64,000 bases of DNA from Telmatobacter sp. DSM 110680 (lineage in GTDB: Bacteria; Acidobacteriota; Terriglobia; Terriglobales; Acidobacteriaceae): positions 4,154,001 through 4,218,000 of the forward strand of contig NZ_CP121196.1 of assembly GCF_039994875.1 (NCBI RefSeq), written 5' to 3'. The notes beneath the pieces are model-generated. The model searched no databases, had not been told where the DNA came from, and saw nothing but the letters and a program-made list of their open reading frames with translations. The stretch's first letter is position 1. Every line of letters starts with the position of its first letter. Made by a program: the position numbers and the translations under genes. Positions 34,229-42,622 of this stretch are shown here, in pieces.

Positions 34229-35827
34229 ATGACGAAATGCAAACTCTCGCTTCTGTTGGTGAGTGCGCTGTATGCGCCTTTGTCTGCCCAGTCGCAATCG
34301 GCTGAAAACTGCGCTGCTCTAGCAGGGCTAAAGATTGACACCGTGGAAATCGCCAAGGCCGCACTCGTTCCCGCCGGAACCATCGTCCCGCCGCCGTATC
34401 CCGGCGCTCCATCCATTGGCCCGCTTCCAGCGCATTGCCGCGTCGACGGAGTTATCAATCGCCGCAAGGGCGTCGACGGTCAGGAATTCGGCATCGGCTT
34501 TGCTCTTGCACTGCCCGAAAATGCGGCTTGGAACGGTGACTTCATGATGCAGGGTGGCGGAGGAGGCAATGGCATCATCGCGTACCCCGCCGGCGCGAAC
34601 TATGCAGGCGACAAGCCGGCACTCTCCCGCGGATTCGCCGTGGCCAGCACCGATACGGGACACAAGGCAAAAACGGGCGCATTCGATTTTACTTTCATGC
34701 GAGACCAGCAGGCCTATCTCGATTTTGCCTTTCTCGCGAATGCTGAAGTCGCCGGAGTGGCGAAGCAAATCATCGGGCACTACTACGCAAAATCTGCAGC
34801 GTATTCCTACTTTGTCGGTTGCTCCACAGGCGGGCGCGAAGGCATGATCCTCTCGCAGCGCTATCCCACCGTGTTCAACGGCATTGTCTCGGGTGATCCG
34901 GCAATGCGCACCGGCCTGTCAAACCTTGCCATCGCCCAATGGATCCCATCGGCTTATAACCAGGCTGCTCCCAAAGACGCCTCCGGCAAGCCCGAGATCG
35001 ATAAGTTCCTCACCGACGATGATCGAAAGCTCTTTATGGATGCGCTGATAAAACAATGCGACGCGAAAGACGGCGTAGCCGACGGCATGATCTTCGATCC
35101 GCTCGGATGCGACTTTGATCCTGCAGTTCTTGCCTGCAAATCCGGCCAGACTGAGGCTTGCATCGCTCCTGAAAAAACCGCCGCCATCAAGAAAGCCTTC
35201 GCCGGACCGAAGAATGCCTACGGCACGCAGGTCTATCCGGGCTTCCTTTATGACGCGGGCATTACTTCGAAAGGCTTCGCATCAGGTTTACTGGCCTTGG
35301 GACCAAGTGGTCTTTTTGGTCCGTACACCACCGCGACTGAACTCGACGTCGATAAGGCCGCATTGCATGCCTCTGATCCGCTCGTCGAGCCTGCGTCCAC
35401 CAATCTCTCTACGTTTTCGCTCAATGGCGGCAAGCTCATCTTTTTCCACGGCGACAGCGATCCGTGGTTCTCGCCGCTCGACACGCTTGGCTATTACCAA
35501 TCACTTGCCGCCACCAACGGCGGAGCCGAAAAGGTTTCTGAATGGAGCCGTATGTTTCTCGTCCCCGGGATGGCCCACTGCGGCGGCGGTCCCGCTCTCG
35601 ATCACTTCGACATTCTCACCGCAGTCGTCAGTTGGGTGGAGAAAGGTACGGCGCCCGACGCGGTGATCGCCACCGGTCAGGCATTTCCGGGTCGCAGCCG
35701 ACCGCTGTGCGCCTATCCGAAACACGCGCAGTATACCGGAACCGGTGACACCCAGGACGCACGCAACTTCCAGTGTCAGGACGTTGACTCAGTTAAACGG
35801 AAGGACACAGACCGTCCCCACAACTGA
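34229..35827 (+). CDS. Tannase/feruloyl-esterase family enzyme, exported
   Basis: The 532-residue protein starts at ATG 34229, after GGGAAAGAAGG; the longer frame from 33965 overlaps the GH31 gene and is rejected. A signal peptide (KLSLLLVSALYAPLSAQ) leads. The family fingerprint is complete: FVGCSTGGREGM with Cys198-Ser199, HGDSDPWFSP with the Asp, and PGMAHCGGGP with His450-Cys451, the CS-D-HC arrangement in which a disulfide links the cysteines next to the catalytic Ser and His. It hydrolyses esters of phenolic acids such as gallate or ferulate. Last gene of the rightward hemicellulase operon. Confidence 0.88.
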   Translation: MTKCKLSLLLVSALYAPLSAQSQSAENCAALAGLKIDTVEIAKAALVPAGTIVPPPYPGAPSIGPLPAHCRVDGVINRRKGVDGQEFGIGFALALPENAAWNGDFMMQGGGGGNGIIAYPAGANYAGDKPALSRGFAVASTDTGHKAKTGAFDFTFMRDQQAYLDFAFLANAEVAGVAKQIIGHYYAKSAAYSYFVGCSTGGREGMILSQRYPTVFNGIVSGDPAMRTGLSNLAIAQWIPSAYNQAAPKDASGKPEIDKFLTDDDRKLFMDALIKQCDAKDGVADGMIFDPLGCDFDPAVLACKSGQTEACIAPEKTAAIKKAFAGPKNAYGTQVYPGFLYDAGITSKGFASGLLALGPSGLFGPYTTATELDVDKAALHASDPLVEPASTNLSTFSLNGGKLIFFHGDSDPWFSPLDTLGYYQSLAATNGGAEKVSEWSRMFLVPGMAHCGGGPALDHFDILTAVVSWVEKGTAPDAVIATGQAFPGRSRPLCAYPKHAQYTGTGDTQDARNFQCQDVDSVKRKDTDRPHN

Positions 35828-35979
35828 AATGCACCTCTAGCTTTTGTTGGATGCATGAAGCGTCAACTTACTTCTCAATCGTGGGATGCTGTTTCGAATT
35901 AGAAGTCGGCTTTACGAACGTTCTCCCGAGCAGTACGCTCATCCCGGGTATCACCGTCCACGCCCCGAAGGGAACACGA

Positions 35980-36723
35980 ATGAAATTCCGAATGCCGACT
36001 ATTGGTGTGCTCGCCCTTACAGCCTGGGCTTTGACATCGAGTGGGCAGGCTAAAAGCCCGAGCGAAAACGGCAACGCGGAACGAGTGGCCAAGATCCACA
36101 GCCAACTCTGGCACAACGAAGAACCGGGTGAAACCATCGCGAAACGTCTTCAGAAGACGACCGGCATTGTCACCGTCATCAATGATGATGACCGTGTTGA
36201 AAACGACGGCGCACATGCTATTCAGCCTCCCTATCCTCCGATACGAATGGTTGAATTCGCCTGCCAGTCGGATGCCGTCGTTGTGGCGAGAGCCGAATCC
36301 AGTGTCAGCCACATGACAGCCGATTTGGATTTCATCTATTCGGAATGGAAAGTCCGAATCAGCAGCGTGCTGCAGGATAACCGCAAGTCTCCCATCTTCG
36401 TCAGTAGCGAGATTTCTGTAGTCAGGGCAGGCGGATTGCTGACGATCAATGGGCGCTCGGTGATCGGCAAAGAATGGAACTTCCCCCAATTTCAGCCGGG
36501 TGACGAATACCTTCTGTATCTCAAGTACATTCCCGAGACCGGCTTCTACAAGGCAATCGCGGGAAGAAGTTTCGATCTCTCTCATGGCGCCATTCCTGAC
36601 GCACCGTACATGAATCGTAGCTGGGACCTGGTTCCCGTAGACGAGTTGCTGAGAGACACCAAGGCAGCAATCGCCGCCGCAGGGACCACCGCCTATTGCA
36701 ACAGGAAAGCAGTCAACCAATAA
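35980..36723 (+). CDS. Secreted protein of unknown function
   Basis: The 247-residue protein is read from ATG 35980, which has GAAGGGAAC upstream; the longer frame from 35851 would put a signal peptide inside the protein. Signal: MKFRMPTIGVLALTAWAL to SSGQ. The mature part includes MVEFACQSDAVVVARAESS and VRISSVLQDNRKS, then FQPGDEYLLYLKYIP, reminiscent of small secreted beta proteins often found in Acidobacteria, but I cannot name a family. It follows the tannase-like gene after 152 bases with its own ribosome site; whether it belongs to that operon is unclear. Confidence 0.6.
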   Translation: MKFRMPTIGVLALTAWALTSSGQAKSPSENGNAERVAKIHSQLWHNEEPGETIAKRLQKTTGIVTVINDDDRVENDGAHAIQPPYPPIRMVEFACQSDAVVVARAESSVSHMTADLDFIYSEWKVRISSVLQDNRKSPIFVSSEISVVRAGGLLTINGRSVIGKEWNFPQFQPGDEYLLYLKYIPETGFYKAIAGRSFDLSHGAIPDAPYMNRSWDLVPVDELLRDTKAAIAAAGTTAYCNRKAVNQ

Positions 36724-37049
36724 GACTCGCCAACCGAAAACACCTGCACGTTTGGTTCGATGTTTCTGCTGTAAGCGGCCATCAGATATGCTCGAGCCGC
36801 TTTTCGGTGAGCTTGGCCTGATTGTAGGCTTCCGGCCATCTGTTGGAGCAGCCGAGCCGCCGAGTGCGGCGATGCTCGATTCCGCTGTTCCGGGCGTATT
36901 ACCAACTCGAAGCGGCGGACCAGGCCAGTAATATTCAGGGGCTGATGCCCATATGTTGTTTGCGGCTTTGCGGCACGACTGAAGTCGTGCCCTGATACAA
37001 AGCCGGGGTCCGTATTAGGCGGTTCGTTCATCGGTGATCTGATTGGTTT
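36724..37049. other. Convergent intergenic region with one REP-like repeat
   Basis: The 326-base region between two convergent genes contains one copy of the dispersed palindromic repeat (36971-37003). The open frame across it on the minus strand reads through the repeat and has no ribosome site, so no gene is called. Confidence 0.6.
36971..37003 (+). repeat. REP-like palindromic repeat, copy 4
   Basis: CGGCACGACTGAAGTCGTGC then CCTGATACAAAGC. The stem GGCACGAC/GTCGTGCC is perfect and the CCTGATACA tail matches the copies at 10151 and 10343, 26 kb away. Confidence 0.7.
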
Positions 37050-37364
37050 TTATTTGCTCTTGAGGCCGTCGCGGTAAGCCATCGCTTCGAGTTCCACGCG
37101 AATGGCGTCGGCAACGGGGACAACGGGGCGAGCTTCGAAGGTGAAGGCGGGAAGCATTGAACAGAACTTGTGAACTTCGAGCGGGTCGTCGCACTCCATC
37201 AGCATGTAGCCACCCCAGTCTCCGACGCGGATGACGAATGACTCGATTTTGAAATTAGCTGGCGCCTTCCAAGGGCTGAAGACATCCAGGATTCGCTTCT
37301 GTGCCTGTTCGTATTCTGCGGGGGAGCCCTGGGGACGCTCATTCCACGTGATCATGTATTTCAT
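37050..37364 (-). CDS. DUF3303-like small protein
   Basis: The 104-residue protein begins MKYMITWNERPQGSPAEYE and contains FVIRVGDWGGYMLMECDD and FCSMLPAFTFEARPVV, which match the DUF3303 family, a ferredoxin-like-fold group of unknown function. AGAGGAGAAAGACT directly before the ATG at 37364 supports this start; the much longer open frame upstream is antisense to pyrF and is not used. Divergent from pyrF. Confidence 0.8.
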   Translation of the reverse strand: MKYMITWNERPQGSPAEYEQAQKRILDVFSPWKAPANFKIESFVIRVGDWGGYMLMECDDPLEVHKFCSMLPAFTFEARPVVPVADAIRVELEAMAYRDGLKSK

Positions 37365-37574
37365 AGTCTTTCTCCTCTTACGTATTTTGTGACACCAGCC
37401 CCGTCGCTTATAGAGAGGGCTCAGCAACTGGCGATGGGGAAACTGTGGGGCAAGGATACGCCGCCTGTTCGACTTGAGACAGCCGTTTCGTTCTTTGCCG
37501 GGCGTCCGTTTCAGATATGTCGAATCGCTCTGTTTCAGAAGATGAGTGACACACAACAGCGGTACCATGGATTC

Positions 37575-38342
37575 ATGAGCAGCCAGGAGACTGTCGAGTC
37601 TATGGAGAGCGCAAAAATTCCCAAAGCTGACCCGCTTGAGCTTGCCCGGCAGCGGCTGATCGTTGCACTGGATGTTCCCGACTCGAAGTCCGCCATGCGG
37701 CTGGTGGCGGAGTTGGAGGGTACGTGCAAGTGGTTCAAGGTGGGGTTGGAGTTGTTTGTAGCGGCGGGGCCGGCGGTGCTGGAGCCAATTGTGGCGCGCG
37801 GGCACAACGTCTTTCTGGATTTGAAACTGCATGACATTCCTAACACCGTAGCCGGGGCGGTTCGGTCGGCGGCGGGTTTGGGTGTACGGATGCTTACGGT
37901 GCATGCGGGCGGTGGTCCGGCGATGCTGGCGGCTGCGAAGGATGCGCTGGCGGGGGTGGCCAATGCGCCGGAGTTGCTGGCAGTGACGGTGCTGACGAGC
38001 ATGGACGCGGAGCAACTGAATGCGGTGGGCGTAGATGGGATTCCCTCTTTCCAGGTGGAGACGCTGACGAAGATGGGACTGGGGGCCGGGATTCGTGGGT
38101 TCGTCTGCTCTCCGCAGGAGGTTGAGGCGGTGCGTGCTTTAACGGGGCCGGCGGGGGTTCTGGTGATTCCTGGAATCCGTCCCGCGGGTTCGGCGATCGG
38201 GGATCAGAAGCGGGTTGCAGGGCCGGCGGATGCGCTGCACCTGGGAGCTAGCTACCTGGTGGTGGGGAGACCGATCACGCAGGCGGCTGATCGGGCGAAG
38301 GCGGCGGCGGCGATTCTTGAGGAGATGGCGGGAGCGCTGTGA
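37575..38342 (+). CDS. pyrF: Orotidine 5'-phosphate decarboxylase
   Basis: The protein (255 residues from 37575) carries LIVALDVPDSKSAM, the catalytic LDLKLHDIPNT (Asp-Lys-Asp network), LTVHAGGGPAML, and the phosphate-binding VIPGIRP and GASYLVVGRPIT. It converts OMP to UMP, the last step of pyrimidine synthesis, in the cytoplasm. The start is uncertain: ATGs at 37542, 37575 and 37602 are all in frame and none has a strong ribosome site, but the conserved core begins near LARQRLIVAL. No other pyrimidine gene is nearby. Confidence 0.9.
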   Translation: MSSQETVESMESAKIPKADPLELARQRLIVALDVPDSKSAMRLVAELEGTCKWFKVGLELFVAAGPAVLEPIVARGHNVFLDLKLHDIPNTVAGAVRSAAGLGVRMLTVHAGGGPAMLAAAKDALAGVANAPELLAVTVLTSMDAEQLNAVGVDGIPSFQVETLTKMGLGAGIRGFVCSPQEVEAVRALTGPAGVLVIPGIRPAGSAIGDQKRVAGPADALHLGASYLVVGRPITQAADRAKAAAAILEEMAGAL

Positions 38343-38645
38343 TCGCGACGTTGTCTGAAATCCTGGTTCGTGCTTTCCCACCCATGGCTCGATGAAACCG
38401 CGTCATGGATGGGGCACCCGGCCTTTGTGGAGGCGGTGGGAAAAAGCAACTGCAGGTTCCTCCGCTCCCGTTGGTCGGTCGGAATGACAGTGCTTGAGTT
38501 GGGGTACCGAACCTTCGTTCGCGGAGGAATAATCGCTAGCTGTCTACCGGAATAAATCCTCATACATGCGGAACAAATACTGGGTAGAAAGGAAAAGCCC
38601 GGCGGCTTGCCGGGCTTTTTCAGTAGCTGAGACTTGCGTTGAAAC
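38343..38645. other. Intergenic region with hairpin repeats and a terminator
   Basis: This 303-base region holds a hairpin from CCCACCCATG (38377-38386) and CATGGATGGG (38404-38413), a stretch resembling dispersed repeats (AAAAAGCAACTGCAGGTTCC then CGGAATGACAG, to about 38491), and a strong terminator at 38593. The 61-codon open frame here is repeat-derived and is not called. Confidence 0.6.
38593..38620. terminator. Bidirectional terminator
   Basis: AAAAGCCCGGC pairs with GCCGGGCTTTT around a short loop, with A-tract before and T-tract after. It serves pyrF (rightward) and the small zinc-ribbon gene (leftward). Confidence 0.85.
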
Positions 38646-38825
38646 TTAAAGTTTTTCGTAGAAGTCACACGCTGAGCAGGAGATATATACTCCGCCCGGA
38701 ACGCCGCGCTCGCGGTCCTTCACGCGCTTGACGATACGCGTGGGTTTGCTGCACTTGGGGCAGTCGGTGGACTTCGTCGTGTCCATTGCTTTCTTGCGGT
38801 CACCGGTTTTGGCAATCTTGGCCAT
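38646..38825 (-). CDS. Small zinc-ribbon protein
   Basis: The 59-residue protein reads MAKIAKTGDRKKAMD... with two CxxC knuckles, DCPKCSK and SCSACDFYEKL, typical of a single zinc ribbon. Such proteins are often nucleic-acid or protein binders; the role here is unknown. AGGAGA lies ten bases before the ATG at 38825. The basic N-terminus suggests nucleic-acid contact. Convergent with pyrF and separated from it by a bidirectional terminator. Confidence 0.75.
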   Translation of the reverse strand: MAKIAKTGDRKKAMDTTKSTDCPKCSKPTRIVKRVKDRERGVPGGVYISCSACDFYEKL

Positions 38826-38988
38826 GGGTTGGGTGTTTCTCCTTTGATGATTGTCTCTGCACACACGCGCGGATGATCTGCACGCGGCTTCAACGGCGCG
38901 GTCAAACAACTCTTCCCTGCTCAAGATTGTCGACGGGAGGCAGCCAGACTCGCTGCCTTCAGTTTACATCAGTAAGCTTCGAAGAACC

Positions 38989-40308
38989 TCAGTGCGGCTG
39001 AGTTGAGTCAGGTGCTGGAGAGGTTGCCGACGATGGTGTCGTCCCCTGGCTGGTCGCAGGTTTAGCGGTGCCAGCCCCTGTGTCAGAAGCTTTCTGAGCA
39101 TCGGCAGCCTCTGCGGCTTTAGCCTGATCGGCGCGACGCGCGGCTTCCACGTCAGGGTAGTCATCGGGCTTCTGCTTGGGGAACTCGACGGGCTTCATGA
39201 CCCCGGACTGTTGTGCAGCGTTGTCGGGCAGCTTTTCGCCGGGGGCGGTCAAGGTGGGCGGTGGCGCAGGGGCTTCCTTATCCGGATCGCGGGTGACGTC
39301 ACCCATTTTCACGGTGCGGGTGTGCTGTTCTTCGGCCACGAGGGGCGTGCCATCGGTGCGCATCAGGCCATCGACTTCATCCTTGGTGAAAATCCGGGGC
39401 GATTCGCCGACCTTGGCGATCTCAACACGAATGACGCGGTTGCCATTGATCCTTACGAATTGGACGGGGTTGGGCGGCGCGCCATATATCCATTCTTCAA
39501 AGGGCGTTTGTCCATCAACTTCGCGCACCTTGCGTTGCGGCTGTCCCATGGCGAAGAGCACCATATCGGTGCTCATGCCGACCATTACGTTGTGATCGAG
39601 TATCGCTTCCTTCAGCTTGGGCGGAAGCGTATCAGTGAATGCCTGGATGGGCGTTTTGACGTCGAAGGATATGAGCGGCGTAAGGAGCGCTTTTACCTGC
39701 GAACCGGTCAATTCAGGGATGCGCCCTTTGAATTCGAGGGTAAGGCGGGCGCCGGTAGCCTGCTCGCCGTTGTCCTGCACGACTGGATTGGTCATGCCAC
39801 CGCCAGCGCCGATCTGGACGTGACGGAGAAAGCGATGTTTCAGGTCGGGGCCGCCGTTGAGTTCGAAGACAATTTTGTTGCGGTCAAACTTGACGTCGGT
39901 GAGTACCACCCGGTCTCCGGGCTTGGCGCAGATTCCATTTGCCGTGACCATGTCGAGATAGGGCTCGCCGGCCGGGGTGAGTTCGCCATTCGCGACCAGC
40001 GTCAATCCTTTGTGTCCCATGGGAAACGGCCGCATGGCAAATCCTTGCTCGGCCTGGAGGACGCGGATGAGTTCGGTGCGCGTCTTGGCGTCAAGCTCAG
40101 ACTTGTCGAGAGGGACATTGGTGGGCTTGATCTGGGCATAACGCCGGTCCACGGTGCCGTTTCCGTGGTTCGCGCCCGACTTCGTATCGATGGTGATGGC
40201 CTGGGCCAACGCCATTACGCCGCTGAGGGCTAACCCAGCGCAGAAGAGGGTGATGAGACGAACGGGGGCATGGAACTGAAATGAGGAAGATGATGATGGC
40301 CGGATCAT
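38989..40308 (-). CDS. Exported protein of unknown function with Pro/Ala-rich tail
   Basis: The 439-residue protein has a signal peptide (FHAPVRLITLFCAGLALSGV to ALAQA). The middle is a soluble domain with GFAMRPFPMGHKGLTLVANG, an EHNVMVGMSTDMVLFAMGQP-like stretch and FEEWIYGAPPNPVQFVRI, which resembles SmpA/OmlA-type or other outer-membrane-associated folds only loosely. The last 120 residues are low-complexity, rich in Pro, Ala, Thr and charged residues. GGGAGG lies seven bases before the ATG at 40308. No family recognised; similar proteins are common in Acidobacteria by my impression. Confidence 0.65.
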   Translation of the reverse strand: MIRPSSSSSFQFHAPVRLITLFCAGLALSGVMALAQAITIDTKSGANHGNGTVDRRYAQIKPTNVPLDKSELDAKTRTELIRVLQAEQGFAMRPFPMGHKGLTLVANGELTPAGEPYLDMVTANGICAKPGDRVVLTDVKFDRNKIVFELNGGPDLKHRFLRHVQIGAGGGMTNPVVQDNGEQATGARLTLEFKGRIPELTGSQVKALLTPLISFDVKTPIQAFTDTLPPKLKEAILDHNVMVGMSTDMVLFAMGQPQRKVREVDGQTPFEEWIYGAPPNPVQFVRINGNRVIRVEIAKVGESPRIFTKDEVDGLMRTDGTPLVAEEQHTRTVKMGDVTRDPDKEAPAPPPTLTAPGEKLPDNAAQQSGVMKPVEFPKQKPDDYPDVEAARRADQAKAAEAADAQKASDTGAGTAKPATSQGTTPSSATSPAPDSTQPH

Positions 40309-40417
40309 GGGCGTCCTCCCATGGCTGCGCGTGGCATTGTGCCAACAGTAGTTCTAAAGAACCACAAAGGTCAAATCGGAGATATAAGCCGGAGCCGGGG
40401 GCCCATGAGACGGGGAT

Positions 40418-41452
40418 TTAACGAGGGCCGTTGGGCTCGCTTGTTGAATCAGATGCAGGCTTTTCGGAGACGGGTGGCGTGTAAACGGGGAGAATCTGCA
40501 CGAGCGAGGGTGGGGCCGGTTCGGCAGGGCGCGTGGCGGACTCATGCTGGGCACGTGCGGCCGCATCGAGATCTACGGGGATACCGCCGGGAACAAAAAC
40601 GGGTGCGTTGTAGCGGAAATCGAGATCGCGGGTAACGCGGTAAATCACTGGAAAGGCTGCCAGAAGCACCAAGCAGGCGAACCAACTGGCGTCGATACCA
40701 TATCCGCCGCCGGTGAGCCAGAAAGGCCCCATGGGATTGCCCTCGATGATGGGCGAGTGGCTGCTGATGCCTCTTACCGTCAGTCCGAAGATGAGGGCCT
40801 GCGAAGCTTTCCAGGCGAAGTTGAAACCCCAACTCAGCCAGAGCGCCCGCGTACGCAGATAGGCGGTGGTGAGCAGGAAGCTGAAGACGACGGAGATGGC
40901 GATGCTGGCGTTGGAGGTTCCGGGCTGGAGCGCGTGGACGATTGCGTAGAAGAGTGCGAAGCCGAGCGCGGCACCTGAGGATCCAACGACGGCGGCAAAA
41001 CGCTGAAATCCGTAACCGCGAAAGGCGACCTCCTCGCCAAGAGCAAGGAGCGCGAAGTATGCGGCGTCCGCGAGCAGCCATGGCCAGGAAGATGTCTGCG
41101 TAGTGATCACCACCGCAATGCCGCCGAAGAGGAGCATGGGGATCACGCAAACGATCACGGCACCCCAGCCGACGGCCATGCCGGTCGCAGCTTCGTGACT
41201 CCACCCAGATCGGAGGGGCAGGCCCTGTGCAGCGATCGATCGGGATTGCCTGTCGAAGATTGAGCCGAATGCGGCATAGCCGAGCACGAGCAGGAATACG
41301 AAGAGAATCTGCTCGAGCAGCGGAGCCCATGCATCGTGCTGAATTCGAATCGCCGCGCTGCGAGAAAACGAGCGCACCACGAAGAAGTAGATGATTGCAG
41401 CGATGAATTCGAGATAGGCGCGGAACTTGCCGCCGCGCACAGACGGGGTCAT
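40418..41452 (-). CDS. CPBP-family intramembrane protease
   Basis: The protein is about 344 residues from ATG 41452, which follows GGAGTCAACG; an ATG at 41473 lacks such a site. It has roughly eight hydrophobic segments. The CPBP (CAAX protease and bacteriocin-processing) motifs are present: LGEEVAFRGYGFQRF with the Glu-Glu pair, and LFYAIVHALQPG with the His. These residues form the membrane-embedded glutamic-protease-like site. The C-terminus is a Pro/Ala-rich cytosolic tail. Such proteins process prenylated or peptide substrates; the target is unknown. It is on the same strand as accA, about 110 bases downstream. Confidence 0.8.
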   Translation of the reverse strand: MTPSVRGGKFRAYLEFIAAIIYFFVVRSFSRSAAIRIQHDAWAPLLEQILFVFLLVLGYAAFGSIFDRQSRSIAAQGLPLRSGWSHEAATGMAVGWGAVIVCVIPMLLFGGIAVVITTQTSSWPWLLADAAYFALLALGEEVAFRGYGFQRFAAVVGSSGAALGFALFYAIVHALQPGTSNASIAISVVFSFLLTTAYLRTRALWLSWGFNFAWKASQALIFGLTVRGISSHSPIIEGNPMGPFWLTGGGYGIDASWFACLVLLAAFPVIYRVTRDLDFRYNAPVFVPGGIPVDLDAAARAQHESATRPAEPAPPSLVQILPVYTPPVSEKPASDSTSEPNGPR

Positions 41453-41561
41453 CGTTGACTCCAGCGATGGCATGGGGAAGTGAACAACCGTCGATCCTCA
41501 GGTCGAGCATGACACTCGACAGGCTTTGTATGCCGGACAGATTTTGTATGCTGCACGCGCT

Positions 41562-42407
41562 CTAGCTTTCTGTGTAGCACTGGGCGATGTTACGGAATTT
41601 TTTCTGGCGCGCCGCAATCATTGCATCGATGGGCATGGATTTCAATTCGTCCAGGTGCTTCCGAAGGGCTGTGCCCACGAGTCCAGCCCCGACAGGATGA
41701 TCGGTGTGCGCTCCGCCGGGTGGCTCGGAGATGATTTCGTCGACGCATCCGAGAGCAGCGACTTCAGGTGCGGAGATGCGCATAGCCTCAGCGGCCTGCT
41801 GTTTGTGGGCCGCATCTCGCCACATGATCGCTGCGCAGGATTCTGGCGTGATGACAAAGTAGAGCGCGTTTTCCAGGATGAGCACGCGGTCACTGACTGC
41901 TAATGCAAGGGCGCCACCTGATCCGCCTTCGCCGCTGATGAGCGAGATGGTAGGGACACGCAGACGCGCCATCTCGCGAATGTTGCGGGCGATGGCCTCA
42001 GCCTGACCGCGCTCTTCGGCTCCGAGGCCGGGATAGGCGCCGGGCAGGTCGATGAGGCTGATAACGGGGCGATTGAATTTTTCCGCAATCTTCATGCAGC
42101 GAAGCGCCTTGCGATAACCCTCAGGATGGGGCATGCCGAAGTTGCGCTTGACTCGCTCCTTGGTGGAACCGCCTTTGCGGTTGCCGATGACCAGCACTTC
42201 GTCATCGCCAAGGCGGGCCATGCCGCAGGCCACGGCGGCATCATCGCCATAGGCGCGATCCCCGTGAATCTCGCTGAAATCCGTGAAGATTCGCTCGATG
42301 AAGTCCATGGGATATGGCCGCTGGGGATGGCGTGCCGTCTCAATTCTCTTCCACGCAGCGGAAACAGGCTGCGGGTTGTTGGGTGAACCTGATGGGTGTT
42401 CGCTCAT
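41562..42407 (-). CDS. accA: Acetyl-CoA carboxylase carboxyltransferase alpha subunit
   Basis: The 281-residue protein matches AccA from ARHPQRPYPMDFIERIF onward: GDRAYGDDAAVACGMARL, VIGNRKGGSTKERVKRNFGM, LIDLPGAYPGLGAEERGQAE, and the oxyanion block GEGGSGGALALAVSDRVL. It forms malonyl-CoA with AccBCD. The N-terminal coiled-coil segment of about 40 residues seen in E. coli is absent. Start choice is awkward: the ATG at 42407 has no ribosome site, while GGAGG stands before an out-of-frame ATG at 42432. No other acc gene is in the window. Confidence 0.88.
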   Translation of the reverse strand: MSEHPSGSPNNPQPVSAAWKRIETARHPQRPYPMDFIERIFTDFSEIHGDRAYGDDAAVACGMARLGDDEVLVIGNRKGGSTKERVKRNFGMPHPEGYRKALRCMKIAEKFNRPVISLIDLPGAYPGLGAEERGQAEAIARNIREMARLRVPTISLISGEGGSGGALALAVSDRVLILENALYFVITPESCAAIMWRDAAHKQQAAEAMRISAPEVAALGCVDEIISEPPGGAHTDHPVGAGLVGTALRKHLDELKSMPIDAMIAARQKKFRNIAQCYTES

Positions 42408-42622
42408 CTGAAGTTGGCAACGGCGAAGGCATCAACGACCCTCCTGCCCCGCTTGCTGCTCAATATTGATTCTACCGGGGCGAGGTCATTGGGACAAAGT
42501 ACAAGAAGAATTCACTGGGCTGGCTTGCGCTTTGGGTAACGGAACGGGTGGTCGTGGCCACAGGTTATAGTGCTTCTAGTCTTGCGATGCCAGGAATCAA
42601 TAATCTTCAAACAAGAGGAACG

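Noticed and set aside
36693..37031. 112-codon open frame on the minus strand
   Set aside because: It reads through the REP-like copy at 36971 and overlaps the end of the secreted-protein gene; no family resemblance.
37365..38015. Long N-terminal extension of the DUF3303 frame
   Set aside because: It is antisense to pyrF, and a strong ribosome site marks the real start at 37364.
39211..40233. 340-codon open frame on the plus strand
   Set aside because: It is antisense to the exported-protein gene at 38989-40308, whose signal peptide and ribosome site are clear; long antisense frames are expected at this GC content.
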